64,000 nt of DNA from Pseudomonas sp. RIT409 (GCF_003052515.2 NZ_QARE02000017.1:1-64000); one strand, 5' to 3'; counted from the stretch's first letter, positions 41,259-50,413 are shown. Numbers and translations are program-made. Notes: a model not told the origin generated them from the letters alone.

Positions 41259-43767
41259 TGATGACCCTCCAAATCGCGCCACCCGGGCGAAGTTCCTCGG
41301 CGATTGCCTGCTGGGCCCCGCGCTTCGCTGTGTCCGCATAGGCCTGGCCGACCGCCTGTACGTCCTGAGTGGAAGCGCCGCCTGAATCAGGCACCGCGAT
41401 CGTTTGTTGAATGAGCACCTGAGTGGAGGATGCGGCCCCCCCGCCGCCAATCGCCTTCACCCCCAACGAGCCGTCAGAGGTGCGGGATAGCGGCAGAATC
41501 GCCTCAGGGCCCGCCTCGCCCATCAGCCCGAGGTTTCCGCCAGCCATGCCGAATGCAGTTGGCGAGGAAACTAAACCGTTTGTGAATGCACCGCCCTTGG
41601 CGAACATCTGAATGCCGTCCAGCCACGCCCCGCCCTTCGCCTGGGTCTTCGTCCAGTTCGCGAAGGCTGCACCGGTGTAGTCCGATTGGGACGAGCCCGC
41701 GGCTCCGCTGCCACCAAACAGACCAGCGATTGCCGAGACGCCTGCCGAGAGCAGCCCGCTAGCCGCCTGGCGCGCCGCAATCTTGGCCAGGTCCGCCAGC
41801 ACCGACTTCGCGAAGTCCGCGAACGACGCCTTGCCTTTCACGACGAAACTGCTGACCTCATCTTCCAACCCGGTGAAGACGCTGGTGAACAGGCCCTTGG
41901 TTTGTCCTGCCACGTCCTGAGCGCTGTCGAGATAGTCGGCCAAAGCAGCCGTCGCCCCGTTGGTCCAGTCGGCCTGCGCTTTGTCCAAACCGGTGTAATA
42001 GTCCTGCTGGATCGCCAAGCGCTCGGCTAACGAGGCTTTGAGCTGCTCGGTTTGTTTTTTGAAGTTTTCCGGACTGAGGTCGCCGGTATTGAACTGCTTC
42101 TGCAGGTCAGCCATCTGCTGGTTGTAATCTTCCCGGATGGCAAGATCCTGTTTCAGCCGGTCGCGCGCCTTGTCGCCGAGCCCAATACCCGCAATCTCTT
42201 GATCGAAGCCTGACTTCGCTGTCCGGTTGGCCGCATCGAGCGTGGCGGCGTAGGCAGCGGCCTTGGCCTCGTCTTCGTTCGCCTGCTTGAGTTTCTTCTT
42301 TGCATCCAGCTCGGCAGCTAACCCAAGCAATCGCTTTTGCTGGTCCGCATTGATGCCGACCAACTTCCCTGACTCGATTTCGAACTGGACCTTTGCGACT
42401 TCCGTGGCGTTTTTCCGGGCATCGACCGAGGTGTTGATCAGTTCGATTTGCCGTTGCAGGTCGGTCTCAGAGTCCTTGAAAGAGTCCTGAATCTTCTTGG
42501 CGGCAGCGGCCGCGTCAGATGCAGCCTTTTTTGCAGCAGCAGCGGCCGCGGCAATGGCAGCGGGGTTAACGCCAGATCCGGTGCCAGGGGTAACCGACAG
42601 ATTGGTCTTGGCCAGTTCCGCCGCAGCGGCCTTGGCATTGGCCACGTAGGTTTTGAACGTGTCTCCCGCCAGCGGGGTTTCGAGGTCTTCCTTGATCTTG
42701 CCAGCCGCCTGCGCAGCGACGCCGAACTGCACCTGGGCGCTGTTGGCGAAGTCGGCAGCGTTCTGCTTGAACTCTTTGGAGGTCTCCCCGAAGGTCAATG
42801 CCCCCAGCGCCGCGTTCGCTTGCGCGGCGAGATTATCAGTGTGGCCCACGGCGGTGGCGAACAAGCCGACCAGGGTGTTGGCCACGATATCGAAAACGCG
42901 AACCACCCCGTCGCCTGCGTTGACCAGGAACGCAGTGGATTCGACAAGCTTCTCGCCGAGGTCGCCCACCACTCCTTTCAGGCCGCCTGCCTGCTTGGCC
43001 GACGAATTGATGTCCTTGGTGAACTGCGCCAGCACCGGCAGGAACTCGGCGGCCAGCATGGTTTTCGCAGAGGTTAGATACTGCTCCAGACCTTGAACTT
43101 CGATCCCGAACTGCTTGGCCGCCGCGATCGTACCTTCGTCCAAGATGACCCCAGCAGCCTCAGCCGAAGCGCCGAGCTCGTCGAAAGCCTTGCCACCGTT
43201 GCGCAGCAGCGGGACCAAGGCGGTGGAGTCGCTGGCGATCGCCTCCATGTAGAAGGTCATTTCCTGCTGGTTGACGTTGGCCTTTTCGAGGCTCGTCACG
43301 TACAGCGCCAGCGCGTCCTTGCTGTTCAGCTTTTTGAAGCTGTCGGCCGTGACACCGACCTTGGGCGCGATATTGGTGAAGAAGTCCTTGAGCGCGCCAC
43401 CACCGGTGTTCGCAAAGTCCCCGAGCTTATCGTTGGTGTCCTTGAAGATGTCGGCCAACTTGTCCTGTTGGATGCCGACGCTTTGGGCGCCAGCCGCGTA
43501 CTTCTGGAATTCCGTCGTGCCCAGGCCGGCCAGGGCCGCTTGGTTCGATATCTCCTTTGCCACACTGGCCGAGTGCACGACCAGCGCGGTGAGCACCGCC
43601 GGGATCGAACCCACGGCCGCCCCTACCCCCTTCGCCAGGCTGTCAAACGACTTGGCGATTTCGGCAGTACGCTTCTTGGACTCCTGACTTGCTTTGTCCA
43701 GCGGGCCAGTGAAGGCACCGATCTTCGCAATCAGATCAAGCGTCAGGGTGCCCAGTGAGTTGGCCAT
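41248..43767 (-). CDS. Tail tape measure protein H
   Basis: 839 residues, long helical Ala/Lys/Gln-rich protein. The N-terminus (LGTLTLDLIAKIGAFTGPLDKA) is typical of lambda-like tape measures. There are hydrophobic patches near 50-70 and 660-720 (GLLSAGVSAIAGLFGGSG), and a C-terminal conserved GLMGEAGPEAILPLSR motif. Its length sets tail length, and it is ejected with the DNA. It follows the G/GT frameshift pair, the standard order. Confidence 0.93.
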   Translation of the reverse strand: MANSLGTLTLDLIAKIGAFTGPLDKASQESKKRTAEIAKSFDSLAKGVGAAVGSIPAVLTALVVHSASVAKEISNQAALAGLGTTEFQKYAAGAQSVGIQQDKLADIFKDTNDKLGDFANTGGGALKDFFTNIAPKVGVTADSFKKLNSKDALALYVTSLEKANVNQQEMTFYMEAIASDSTALVPLLRNGGKAFDELGASAEAAGVILDEGTIAAAKQFGIEVQGLEQYLTSAKTMLAAEFLPVLAQFTKDINSSAKQAGGLKGVVGDLGEKLVESTAFLVNAGDGVVRVFDIVANTLVGLFATAVGHTDNLAAQANAALGALTFGETSKEFKQNAADFANSAQVQFGVAAQAAGKIKEDLETPLAGDTFKTYVANAKAAAAELAKTNLSVTPGTGSGVNPAAIAAAAAAAKKAASDAAAAAKKIQDSFKDSETDLQRQIELINTSVDARKNATEVAKVQFEIESGKLVGINADQQKRLLGLAAELDAKKKLKQANEDEAKAAAYAATLDAANRTAKSGFDQEIAGIGLGDKARDRLKQDLAIREDYNQQMADLQKQFNTGDLSPENFKKQTEQLKASLAERLAIQQDYYTGLDKAQADWTNGATAALADYLDSAQDVAGQTKGLFTSVFTGLEDEVSSFVVKGKASFADFAKSVLADLAKIAARQAASGLLSAGVSAIAGLFGGSGAAGSSQSDYTGAAFANWTKTQAKGGAWLDGIQMFAKGGAFTNGLVSSPTAFGMAGGNLGLMGEAGPEAILPLSRTSDGSLGVKAIGGGGAASSTQVLIQQTIAVPDSGGASTQDVQAVGQAYADTAKRGAQQAIAEELRPGGAIWRVINGR

Positions 43768-43785
43768 TCATTGTCTCCAAGATAA

Positions 43786-44420
43786 TCAGGCCCACGCCTC
43801 CATCGCTTCCTCAAGGCTCAGTTCGCGGGAAGCCTCATGGGGCAGGAAGTCGGAAAGCTTGAAATCGCTGTCCTTGGAAATCCTGTTGGCATAGATGGTG
43901 GTCAGCAACGCCACCGCCCGCTCGATGCGAGCAGCGGGGTTCAGCGATCCGCGCTCGCGCCGGTACTTGGCCCACCGGTTAAACTCACGAAGACTCAGTC
44001 GCTCTTGGGCTTCCGCGATCGTGCAGCCGAACGTGATCGCGAGTTCGTGCCAGAGCTCTTCGATGGCGGTGAAGTCGTCGTCTTTCCCAGGTTGTTCACC
44101 TCGAAGATGGCCGCCAGCAGCGCAACCGTCAGCCGACCATCCAGGGCGCCGCGCTCAGGATCGGCAGTGCCGGTGATATCGCCCACGGTGAAGATAGGAT
44201 TGCCTTCTTCATCGCAGACGCTCGCGGCAATACGGCCCGCGAGGTTGTCATGCTTTCCGTTCAGAGCGTTGACATCGCTGACAGCGGCTTGATAGCCCAG
44301 CGGGCGGATGAACACGGTGGCGGTGTATTCATCGTCGCCCTGCGACCACTTGATTTCCTTCTCGACCGGGCGCCCAGTGAAAGCGCCCACCGATTTCAGG
44401 CTTTCCAGAGTGAGTTTCAT
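43786..44420 (-). CDS. Tail assembly chaperone GT, -1 frameshift product
   Basis: Predicted 211-residue fusion made by -1 slippage at G-GGA-AAG (44082-44088). After the site the -1 frame is open with good coding character (DDDFTAIEELWHELAITFGCTIAEAQERL to LSLEEAMEAWA) and stops at 43786, just before the tape measure gene. In lambda the same heptamer makes gpGT, which bridges the tape measure and the major tail protein during tail building. The ratio cannot be predicted from sequence. Confidence 0.85.
43995..44420 (-). CDS. Tail assembly chaperone G (zero-frame product)
   Basis: 141 residues from ATG 44420, which overlaps the major tail gene by 4 bp. LTLESLKSVGAFTGRPVEKEIKW, FIRPLGYQAAVSDVNAL and GALDGRLTVALLAAIFEVNN are typical of G-type chaperones. 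After the slippery site the zero frame becomes Thr/Ser/Arg-rich (KTTTSPPSKSSGTNSRSRS) and stops at 43995. Confidence 0.88.
   Translation of the reverse strand: MKLTLESLKSVGAFTGRPVEKEIKWSQGDDEYTATVFIRPLGYQAAVSDVNALNGKHDNLAGRIAASVCDEEGNPIFTVGDITGTADPERGALDGRLTVALLAAIFEVNNLGKTTTSPPSKSSGTNSRSRSAARSRKPKSD
44082..44088 (-). promoter_or_regulatory. Programmed -1 ribosomal frameshift site
   Basis: The minus strand reads CTG-GGA-AAG, giving the G-GGA-AAG heptamer, identical to the lambda G/GT slippery site, at the point where the two coding frames meet. Confidence 0.9.
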
Positions 44421-44920
44421 GCGCCGGCCTGCGTGGTTTTTGGAATCCAGGCCGAACCGCCAGACCGCTGAATCGTTGCGGCGGTGCTGACTACTGTGTT
44501 CGCCGCGAAGTCGAAGGGGAAGTCCGACACGTACCCCCGAAACACGAACCAAGTCCGTGAAGTCGGCAATTCGAAGTCATCACCATCGGCATTCACAGTC
44601 GGAGGCGCTTTTCCATCGGACCAACCTACAGCCCAGTTGATGGTTGTATCGCCATCAGCCTCGGACAACTGATGCAGCCGGATGTGACTGGCGTTGTTCG
44701 GGTCTGCGTTGACGGTCAACGAGGCCTGACCCGGCGTTCGCAGGCCTTTCTTATAGCTGCGCTCCTGATCCTCAAGGCACGTGTCCTCGATCTGGTCAGC
44801 GGGAGCGCCGCCTGGGCTGAACGCCGTCGCGCACTCGATCGCCAGCACAGTCCGAGCACCGTTGCCATTGAGCGGGGGCACCAGGGCGTAAATCTGGGTT
44901 CCTTGGGACAGAATCGACAT
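44417..44920 (-). CDS. Major tail protein
   Basis: 167 residues from ATG 44920 (GGAG upstream). SILSQGTQIYALVPP, QASLTVNADPNNASHIRLHQL, and TWFVFRGYVSDFPFDFAANTVV are in keeping with the lambda V-like tail tube proteins. Its place before the G/GT pair and the tape measure supports this. It polymerises as rings forming the tail tube. Confidence 0.85.
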   Translation of the reverse strand: MSILSQGTQIYALVPPLNGNGARTVLAIECATAFSPGGAPADQIEDTCLEDQERSYKKGLRTPGQASLTVNADPNNASHIRLHQLSEADGDTTINWAVGWSDGKAPPTVNADGDDFELPTSRTWFVFRGYVSDFPFDFAANTVVSTAATIQRSGGSAWIPKTTQAGA

Positions 44921-44943
44921 GGTGATCTCCAAATGTCGGGCAT

Positions 44944-44965
44944 AAAAAAACCCGCACAAGGCGGG
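44944..44965 (-). terminator. Intergenic terminator before the major tail gene
   Basis: Minus-strand CCCGC-CTTGT-GCGGG stem followed by a 7-T run, then the major tail gene's ribosome site. Confidence 0.7.
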
Positions 44966-44984
44966 CCGGATGGTTTGGGTGTGA

Positions 44985-45353
44985 CTATCGGGGGACGAGC
45001 CAGTCGATATCGAAGCTGGATCGGTAGAGCTTTGTTTCGGTGTCCTTGCTCTCGCCGCCCCAGCGCGTCACGTAGGCTTGCAACTCGATGGCGGTACTGA
45101 TGGCCGTGGTCACAGCGCGGGCCGAAGCAGCGGTGGCGCCGTAGACGTCCACCTGCAGGGTGTAGCCGTCCAAGTCTGGGCGACCGGCCAGGTAGTTCTC
45201 GGGGCTTCCGGTAACCAGTTGCCAGACCGCATAAGGCTTGGCGACCCCCTCGGGAGCTTCCCCGAACGGGTAAAGCCGGGTGGGCGACACGCCCAGGAGC
45301 GCAGTCACGCCAGCATCGGCGGCGCACACGGCAAAGATAGGGGCTGAATTCAC
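44985..45353 (-). CDS. Tail completion protein, DUF3168 family
   Basis: 122 residues. AVCAADAGVTALLGVSPTRLYPFGEAPEGVAKPYAVWQLV and LQVDVYGATAASARAV are typical of DUF3168 proteins, which cap the tail end facing the head (gpU/gp17-like). Overlaps the gp10-like gene by 4 bp. Confidence 0.88.
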   Translation of the reverse strand: MNSAPIFAVCAADAGVTALLGVSPTRLYPFGEAPEGVAKPYAVWQLVTGSPENYLAGRPDLDGYTLQVDVYGATAASARAVTTAISTAIELQAYVTRWGGESKDTETKLYRSSFDIDWLVPR

Positions 45354-45835
45354 GCTGTCGTTCCTTTCTTTGTCGCGCGCCGGATCGCCCGGTCTATGGC
45401 TTTTTCGTATTCGGTGACGAAGGTGTTGGTCACCTCGCTGATGTGATCAGCCAAGGCTTTGCGCATGAACGGCTGCGCACGCATCTTCGCCGTGCCGAAC
45501 TCCAGCAACCGCCAGTGGGGTGTTGGTGCATTCGCGCTGGTGTCGCCGCCATTCTTCAAGACAGCGCCGTGCAGCACGCCGACCCTGAATCCCAGGTCGC
45601 CGCTGCTCTTGAACAGTCGGCCGTTCCAGCGGAGCGCGATGTTGGCAGCGATGGATCGGCCCGTTGCCGGGTCGTCGATCCGCTGCGCGCCTTCCTTGGC
45701 CTTGTTGGCCACAATTTGAGCGGCCTTGCGGAGCGCCGAGCGCCCGCCTTTGCGCTTGGCGTCATAGCTGATCGCCTCAAGCTTGGAAACCAACGAATCG
45801 ATTCCCTCGAGCTTGAACTCGACACCGTCAGCCAT
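45350..45835 (-). CDS. HK97 gp10-like head-tail/neck protein
   Basis: 161 residues with VEFKLEGIDSLVSKLEAI, ALRKAAQIVANKAKEGAQRI, and LEFGTAKMRAQPFMRKAL, the classic features of the HK97 gp10/minor tail Z-type family. It acts in neck or tail completion. Overlaps both neighbours. Confidence 0.9.
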   Translation of the reverse strand: MADGVEFKLEGIDSLVSKLEAISYDAKRKGGRSALRKAAQIVANKAKEGAQRIDDPATGRSIAANIALRWNGRLFKSSGDLGFRVGVLHGAVLKNGGDTSANAPTPHWRLLEFGTAKMRAQPFMRKALADHISEVTNTFVTEYEKAIDRAIRRATKKGTTA

Positions 45836-46169
45836 CGTTCACCCCTTTCGCCACCATAATGGTGAGGTACTCCAGGCCAGAGTCTGGGTCCGGCAGCGCC
45901 GGGCCCTTGATGTCGTAGACCTCGCCTCGGTAGATGATCCGCATGGTTGGCAGCACGCCGAGGCGGTATCGAATCACGATGCGAGCCGTCGCCTCGGACT
46001 GGGCTGCCTGCGCCGCAAACAGCAGGCGGGCACTGAGCGGTGTTACTGAAGCAGGGACCTTTCGCCAGACCGTTGCCCAACCATGCACCATCTCGCCGGT
46101 AACAGGGTCCTGCACCTCGCCCTGGATCTGGAAATCGATGCGGTGCCGCAGCTTGCCAGCCTGCATCAC
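45828..46169 (-). CDS. Phage head-tail adaptor (stopper)
   Basis: 113 residues of the SPP1 gp16-like head-tail joining family: MQAGKLRHRIDFQIQ start, GWATVWRKVPASVTPLSARLL and a GEVYDIKGP strand near the end. Closes the connector after packaging. Overlaps the upstream gene by 4 bp. Confidence 0.9.
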   Translation of the reverse strand: MMQAGKLRHRIDFQIQGEVQDPVTGEMVHGWATVWRKVPASVTPLSARLLFAAQAAQSEATARIVIRYRLGVLPTMRIIYRGEVYDIKGPALPDPDSGLEYLTIMVAKGVNDG

Positions 46170-46642
46170 ACACCCATCTTGATGCGGTATGGCATCAGCA
46201 ATGGTCTGGAACCCATGGGCATTTCAGCAACCGCACTGCCTACAATGACATCCTCACGGTTCGCAAAGAGGTGTCCGAGAATCAGGAGGCAAGCGGCTTG
46301 AATTGCGGGGTTGAGGACGACGCCATAAACACGGCTATCTGCGTCGACGAGCGCGACCCCGTAAATGAACTCGGCATCCTTGATCGCGGATTGCCGGTCA
46401 CAGCCGGCGCTAACCTCATCGGCAGCGGCGATCGATTGTTCGTAAACGGCTCGTGCATTGGCCCGCAGTTCTGGAACGAGAAGCCGGTCCGCATCCAAAG
46501 ATACTTGATCGGCATAGATACGACGCTGGATGAACTGCGCGGCCGACTCCTCCGCTGCATCAAGCATGGCTTGAACGAGATCCTGATCTTCAGGCTCGGC
46601 CAGCAGATGGTGCATAGCGGTTTCGATGTCGATCGCGCTCAT
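46166..46642 (-). CDS. Head-tail connector, gp6-like
   Basis: 158 residues, helical. It begins MSAIDIETAMHHLLAEPEDQDLVQAMLDAAEESAAQFI, the pattern of HK97 gp6/SPP1 gp15-like adaptors; NPAIQAACLLILGHLFANRE is the conserved later helix. Binds the portal ring and starts the neck. Confidence 0.85.
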   Translation of the reverse strand: MSAIDIETAMHHLLAEPEDQDLVQAMLDAAEESAAQFIQRRIYADQVSLDADRLLVPELRANARAVYEQSIAAADEVSAGCDRQSAIKDAEFIYGVALVDADSRVYGVVLNPAIQAACLLILGHLFANREDVIVGSAVAEMPMGSRPLLMPYRIKMGV

Positions 46643-46644
46643 TT

Positions 46645-46869
46645 TCAGGAGTCCTTGGCTTTGGCGGATGGCTTGGCCTGTGGCTTCGTCGGCGGTTTTT
46701 CGGGTTCCTCAGCGCTTTCGATGGGAGCCTCGCCGACGATCTCGCAGAGACCTTGCTGCATCAGTTCCTTCGCCAACGACTGCGGCGCGGGATAAGGATC
46801 GTCGTTGCGCTTGCGGACCTTCCCACGATCTTCATAGCTGCGCAGCGGCTTGATCAGTACATCAGCCAT
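46645..46869 (-). CDS. Small hypothetical head-region protein
   Basis: 74 residues from ATG 46869 (GGAGG upstream). The N-terminal part (KPLRSYEDRGKVRKRNDDPY) is followed by LAKELMQQGLCEIVG and a Pro/Lys/Ala-rich tail. It lies between the capsid and connector genes, as a similar small gene does in many HK97-type phages. Function not assigned. Confidence 0.75.
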   Translation of the reverse strand: MADVLIKPLRSYEDRGKVRKRNDDPYPAPQSLAKELMQQGLCEIVGEAPIESAEEPEKPPTKPQAKPSAKAKDS

Positions 46870-46909
46870 ACAAACCTCCAAATGGCCGGTTTCCCGGCCG
46901 GTAGATTGA

Positions 46910-48091
46910 TTACTCGGTCAGAGAACCGGTCACGAAAGCCTCGGTGCGATAGATCGCAAAGGCCAGACGCTCTTCCGCACGAATGGTCGCCATGTTCTTC
47001 TCGAAGTCGTCGGCGTTCTCGGTCGAAATGAGGATTTCGATTTCCATGCGATCGAAGATCTGCGCGCCGAGTTTGAAAGCGCCCACCAAGAAATCGTCCT
47101 GCGTCATAGCCTGGGTGGACACAACTGGGCGATTCCACAGGCGCGGGGTGGTGCCATCTTGAGGCTCGCCGATGATGTAGCGCCCTTCCCCATCCTTCGT
47201 CAGCTCGATGGCTGCCCAGTCGATCGGGTTGATGACGATACCGTCAGATGGGAACTCAGCCAGTTCAGCCTGCAGCAGTGCTAGGCGAAGACGGTCGATC
47301 CGCTGTTCCCCGACAACAGTCACCCCTGCAGGCGCGGCGTAGGCCTGAGCGACCGTCATGAGTCCTTGCAAGTTGGCACCGGTACCGTTGCCATACAGCA
47401 ACTGGGCTTCCTCAGCCATCAGGAGGCCGTACCGCGCCCGGGCATCGATGTAGCTCTGCAAAGCCGCGGCGTCGTCCAGGATCTGGCGACTTGCCTTGAA
47501 GAGGTGCGCGATGGTGCGCACGTTCGCCGTCGCCAAAGCGAACTGAATGTCCGAGTACGGCTTCGCAGTGGTCTCGGCCACAGGAGCGGCGTTGTTGGTG
47601 AAGCCGGTTTCGCGGACGTACTCAATCGAGTTGCTATCCGTGGTGCCAGGTGCGACGAGGTCACGAATCGTGAGGCGACGCTGTGGTGGAGCGATCACGC
47701 CCGGCTGGCGGTCGGTCTGAACCAGGCTGCCGCTCGAGGCGGTGGTAATCGCTGCACGCGGGACAGAAATGCGACGCGAACCGCGGAAGGAGGAACTGAC
47801 GCCCTCCATCTCCGAACTGGCAACGACCAGCTGGCCGGCGCTCTGAATCGGTTCGCTGCGCGGAGTGCTGGAACTTGCATTGACCAGCTTCTGTTCGGCT
47901 TCCAGCACGCGCGCCTGGAGCTCGCCCTGCTTGGTCAGCAGTTCGTCAACCTTGGCGCGGGTTTCCGCCTGCATTTCGCCGTGCCGCGTGATTTCCTTCT
48001 GGCTGGCTTCCGCCTGGGCCTTGATTTGATCGCCAATGCCTTTGAGGCTGGCGTTGAGCTCTTTGACTTGGGCTTCGAAGTCCATGGTCAT
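46910..48091 (-). CDS. Major capsid protein, HK97 fold
   Basis: 393 residues. The first ~95 residues are a coiled-coil delta domain (FEAQVKELNASLKGIGDQI, QAEASQKEITRHGEMQ) that is normally cut off by the protease encoded upstream. The HK97 core follows (QPGVIAPPQRRLTIRDLVAPG, LFKASRQILDDAAALQSYID, FPSDGIVINPIDWAAIEL). The ATG at 48091 overlaps the protease stop; a second ATG at 48085 is better placed for AAAGGA. Confidence 0.93.
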   Translation of the reverse strand: MTMDFEAQVKELNASLKGIGDQIKAQAEASQKEITRHGEMQAETRAKVDELLTKQGELQARVLEAEQKLVNASSSTPRSEPIQSAGQLVVASSEMEGVSSSFRGSRRISVPRAAITTASSGSLVQTDRQPGVIAPPQRRLTIRDLVAPGTTDSNSIEYVRETGFTNNAAPVAETTAKPYSDIQFALATANVRTIAHLFKASRQILDDAAALQSYIDARARYGLLMAEEAQLLYGNGTGANLQGLMTVAQAYAAPAGVTVVGEQRIDRLRLALLQAELAEFPSDGIVINPIDWAAIELTKDGEGRYIIGEPQDGTTPRLWNRPVVSTQAMTQDDFLVGAFKLGAQIFDRMEIEILISTENADDFEKNMATIRAEERLAFAIYRTEAFVTGSLTE

Positions 48092-48945
48092 TTTCCTTTG
48101 AGGGATTTAAGAAGGTCGGTTGCCGCGCTCAGAGAGGCGGAAAGGTCTGGCGCGACAGCGCGAGGCTTGTCGGTCGGGGCAGCGTCATGCGTGCCCCCGC
48201 CAGCAGCGCGAAGCGTGCTGGACTTGAAATTTGCGAAGAGTTCGCGGCGTTCGTTGCGCGTAACACCGGCTTTAGCGAGTGCCACGTCCATCGCTTTGAG
48301 GGCGTTCGTCTGCTGGCTGGCCTCGTCCTCACGCTCGACGACTTCGTCGGCTGTGAGCAGCCCGGTAGCAAAGCCCAGTTCCAGAGCACGCTTGCCGCGA
48401 ATGTACGTTTCGTCGTCCATCATCTCGGCGATGTCGGCGGCGGGCTGTCCGCTCGTTTCGGCGTACAGATCAACCATGGCCGCGTCGAACTCCTGCATGT
48501 CATCAGCCACGTCACGCAGGTAGTTGCGATTGCCCGCCAACAGCGTCCAGCAGTTGTGAATCATGAGGAATGCGCTTGAAGCGACTTGCCGTTTGGCACC
48601 TGCGAGATAAACGATAGAGGCCGCGCTGGCGGCCATACCGAGAACCTTGGTCGTGACTTCCTGACTGTGCTCACGCAGGCGGTTATAGATGGCGATGCCT
48701 TCGAACATATCGCCACCTGGAGAGTTGATGTAGACGGTGACCGGCTTGTCGCCTATGGCGCGCAGCGCCGCGTCAATCCGGTTAACCGTCACGCCCTCGC
48801 CATACCAGTCTTCGCCGATCACCCCGTAGATGGTGATGGTGTCGGATGAGGTCTCCACCGCCGCGCGTAGAGCCGGATTCCATTTTTCGAGCGCACGCGG
48901 GCTCAGCTCGCAGCGGAAGGTGCCAGCTTTCACGTTCAGTTGCAT
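48088..48945 (-). CDS. Head maturation protease, ClpP-like
   Basis: 285 residues of the ClpP-related phage prohead protease family. VYINSPGGDMFEGIAIYNRL is followed by the nucleophile Ser107 (GMAASAASIV) and His130 (FLMIHNCW), and a later Asp-rich part (MDDETYIRGKRALELGFATG). It cleaves the capsid delta domain. The C-terminal ~100 residues are Ala/Glu-rich and may be a scaffold. Overlaps the capsid gene by 4 bp. Confidence 0.93.
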   Translation of the reverse strand: MQLNVKAGTFRCELSPRALEKWNPALRAAVETSSDTITIYGVIGEDWYGEGVTVNRIDAALRAIGDKPVTVYINSPGGDMFEGIAIYNRLREHSQEVTTKVLGMAASAASIVYLAGAKRQVASSAFLMIHNCWTLLAGNRNYLRDVADDMQEFDAAMVDLYAETSGQPAADIAEMMDDETYIRGKRALELGFATGLLTADEVVEREDEASQQTNALKAMDVALAKAGVTRNERRELFANFKSSTLRAAGGGTHDAAPTDKPRAVAPDLSASLSAATDLLKSLKGK

Positions 48946-48948
48946 GAG

Positions 48949-50256
48949 TTACTCCTTGGAAGGTTCCGGCTGGGTGAGCCAGTTCTGCAGAGCAGCCCTT
49001 GCGGCTTGCCCGTCATTCTCTTGACCGAGTTGGTCAATGGGTGAAAGGTTGGTTTGCACGGTCAGGACATCAGCATTGCCACCGCGCCGGGGCAGGTTCT
49101 CCCGAATTCGGCAATCATCACGGGTGTAGATACCGTTCTGGACCATTTGCGAGTAGAAGGCAGCCCTGGCTGCGCTGTCAGCACGAAGTAATCCTTCGAT
49201 TGAATATTCCGGGTAGATCACGCGCCGATCACCAGGCGACAGCAGGCTGCGGCTTATGCCTTCCTCGATCCGGCGCATGTAGGCCCGCAACGTGAAAGTC
49301 AGGAAACGCAGCAGCTTCTGTTCGAGCCCGGTGCCCCAGTTCGATGCCTTGTCGCTATAGCCCACTAGTGTCGGGTCAACCATGAAAAAGCGGCAAATAT
49401 CCTCGGCGCTGAACTCGCGAGACTCGAGCAATTGCGCGTCCACAGGGTTGATTCCAATGGTCTTGGCGCTGACGCCCTTCTCCAAGACCGGGGATTTCCC
49501 AGCGTTCATTGCCCCGGAAATCATCTGAACGTAGTCGCGGAATTCGTCTCGCTGCTGCTTGTTGAGCGTCGCGTCAACCTCGAATGCCACGGTCTGGTGT
49601 AAGCCGTTCTTGAACGTGGCACCTGCCACATCCTCGGCTGACATCGCCGAGCCAAACACATCCGCACCGTAGGCAATCGGTGAAAGCCCGACTTGGCCAT
49701 CGAGCGAGAATGCCGGGATGTGCATCATGTCCTGGGAGGGTATCTGGCGGCGGTCACCTTTCGGTGGTCGGTACCAGTACATCAGATTCCCTTTATCGTC
49801 GACGTCCAGATCGACGCGATTGGGCATCAGGAAGTCCAACGCGACGATGCGAGTGCCCAAGCGCTGGATTTCAACGTAAGCGTTGCCGCGCAGGAGCATC
49901 GAGGCGACCACAGCTTCCCAGAACTGCACGGCAGTCATCCGGCTGTTTGGGCTGTTACGCAGAAGCCAGTGGAGGTCGTTGCCGCTTTCCGTCTGCCGCC
50001 CACCGTCATCCATCTTGCGGTAGAGGCCGAGCGGCAAAGTGGCAATGGTTTCTGAAATCAGTCGTACACAGGACCAGCAAGCCGTCAGACGCATGGCCTT
50101 GTTCACGGTTACCGACTTACCACTCGACGAGGTGCCGAAGTACTGCCCCCAAAATCCCCCATCCGTCATCCGAATGGTCTTTCCGACCCACTCGGTCAAC
50201 GAAGCCCGGGGAGCACTGGCGGCCGCGGTGAGAACGCGGGAAAGGGTTTTACTCAC
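48949..50256 (-). CDS. Portal protein, HK97 family
   Basis: 435 residues from a GTG at 50256 that overlaps the small membrane gene upstream. Family segments include RLTACWSCVRLISETIATLPLGLYRK, AVVASMLLRGNAYVEI, DMMHIPAFSLDG and YSDKASNWGTGLEQKLLRF. It forms the dodecameric DNA gate at the head vertex. Confidence 0.93.
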   Translation of the reverse strand: MSKTLSRVLTAAASAPRASLTEWVGKTIRMTDGGFWGQYFGTSSSGKSVTVNKAMRLTACWSCVRLISETIATLPLGLYRKMDDGGRQTESGNDLHWLLRNSPNSRMTAVQFWEAVVASMLLRGNAYVEIQRLGTRIVALDFLMPNRVDLDVDDKGNLMYWYRPPKGDRRQIPSQDMMHIPAFSLDGQVGLSPIAYGADVFGSAMSAEDVAGATFKNGLHQTVAFEVDATLNKQQRDEFRDYVQMISGAMNAGKSPVLEKGVSAKTIGINPVDAQLLESREFSAEDICRFFMVDPTLVGYSDKASNWGTGLEQKLLRFLTFTLRAYMRRIEEGISRSLLSPGDRRVIYPEYSIEGLLRADSAARAAFYSQMVQNGIYTRDDCRIRENLPRRGGNADVLTVQTNLSPIDQLGQENDGQAARAALQNWLTQPEPSKE

Positions 50257-50413
50257 TGCTCAACCCTCTGCGGATGAACGCCGCTGCAACAAAACAACAG
50301 ACAGCGCCCGTAATAAGAGCCCAACCGGTTCCGGCCAGGTTGTAGACGCCCGAGGTGACCAGGCCAAAGCCACACAGAGCTGCGGTCAGATAAAGGATGG
50401 TTGGCGTGTTCAT
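50249..50413 (-). CDS. Very small membrane protein
   Basis: 54 residues, start ATG 50413 overlapping the terminase stop (ATGA) and stop overlapping the portal GTG start. Two hydrophobic stretches (TILYLTAALCGFGLVTSGVY, WALITGAVCCFVAAAFI) predict a two-pass inner-membrane protein with a basic C-terminus (RRGLSSE). The tight overlaps on both sides argue that it is a real gene. Function unknown. Confidence 0.75.
   Translation of the reverse strand: MNTPTILYLTAALCGFGLVTSGVYNLAGTGWALITGAVCCFVAAAFIRRGLSSE

Noticed and set aside
47366..48523. 385-residue plus-strand open frame opposite the capsid and protease genes
   Set aside because: Capsid and protease have full family signatures; this frame has none.
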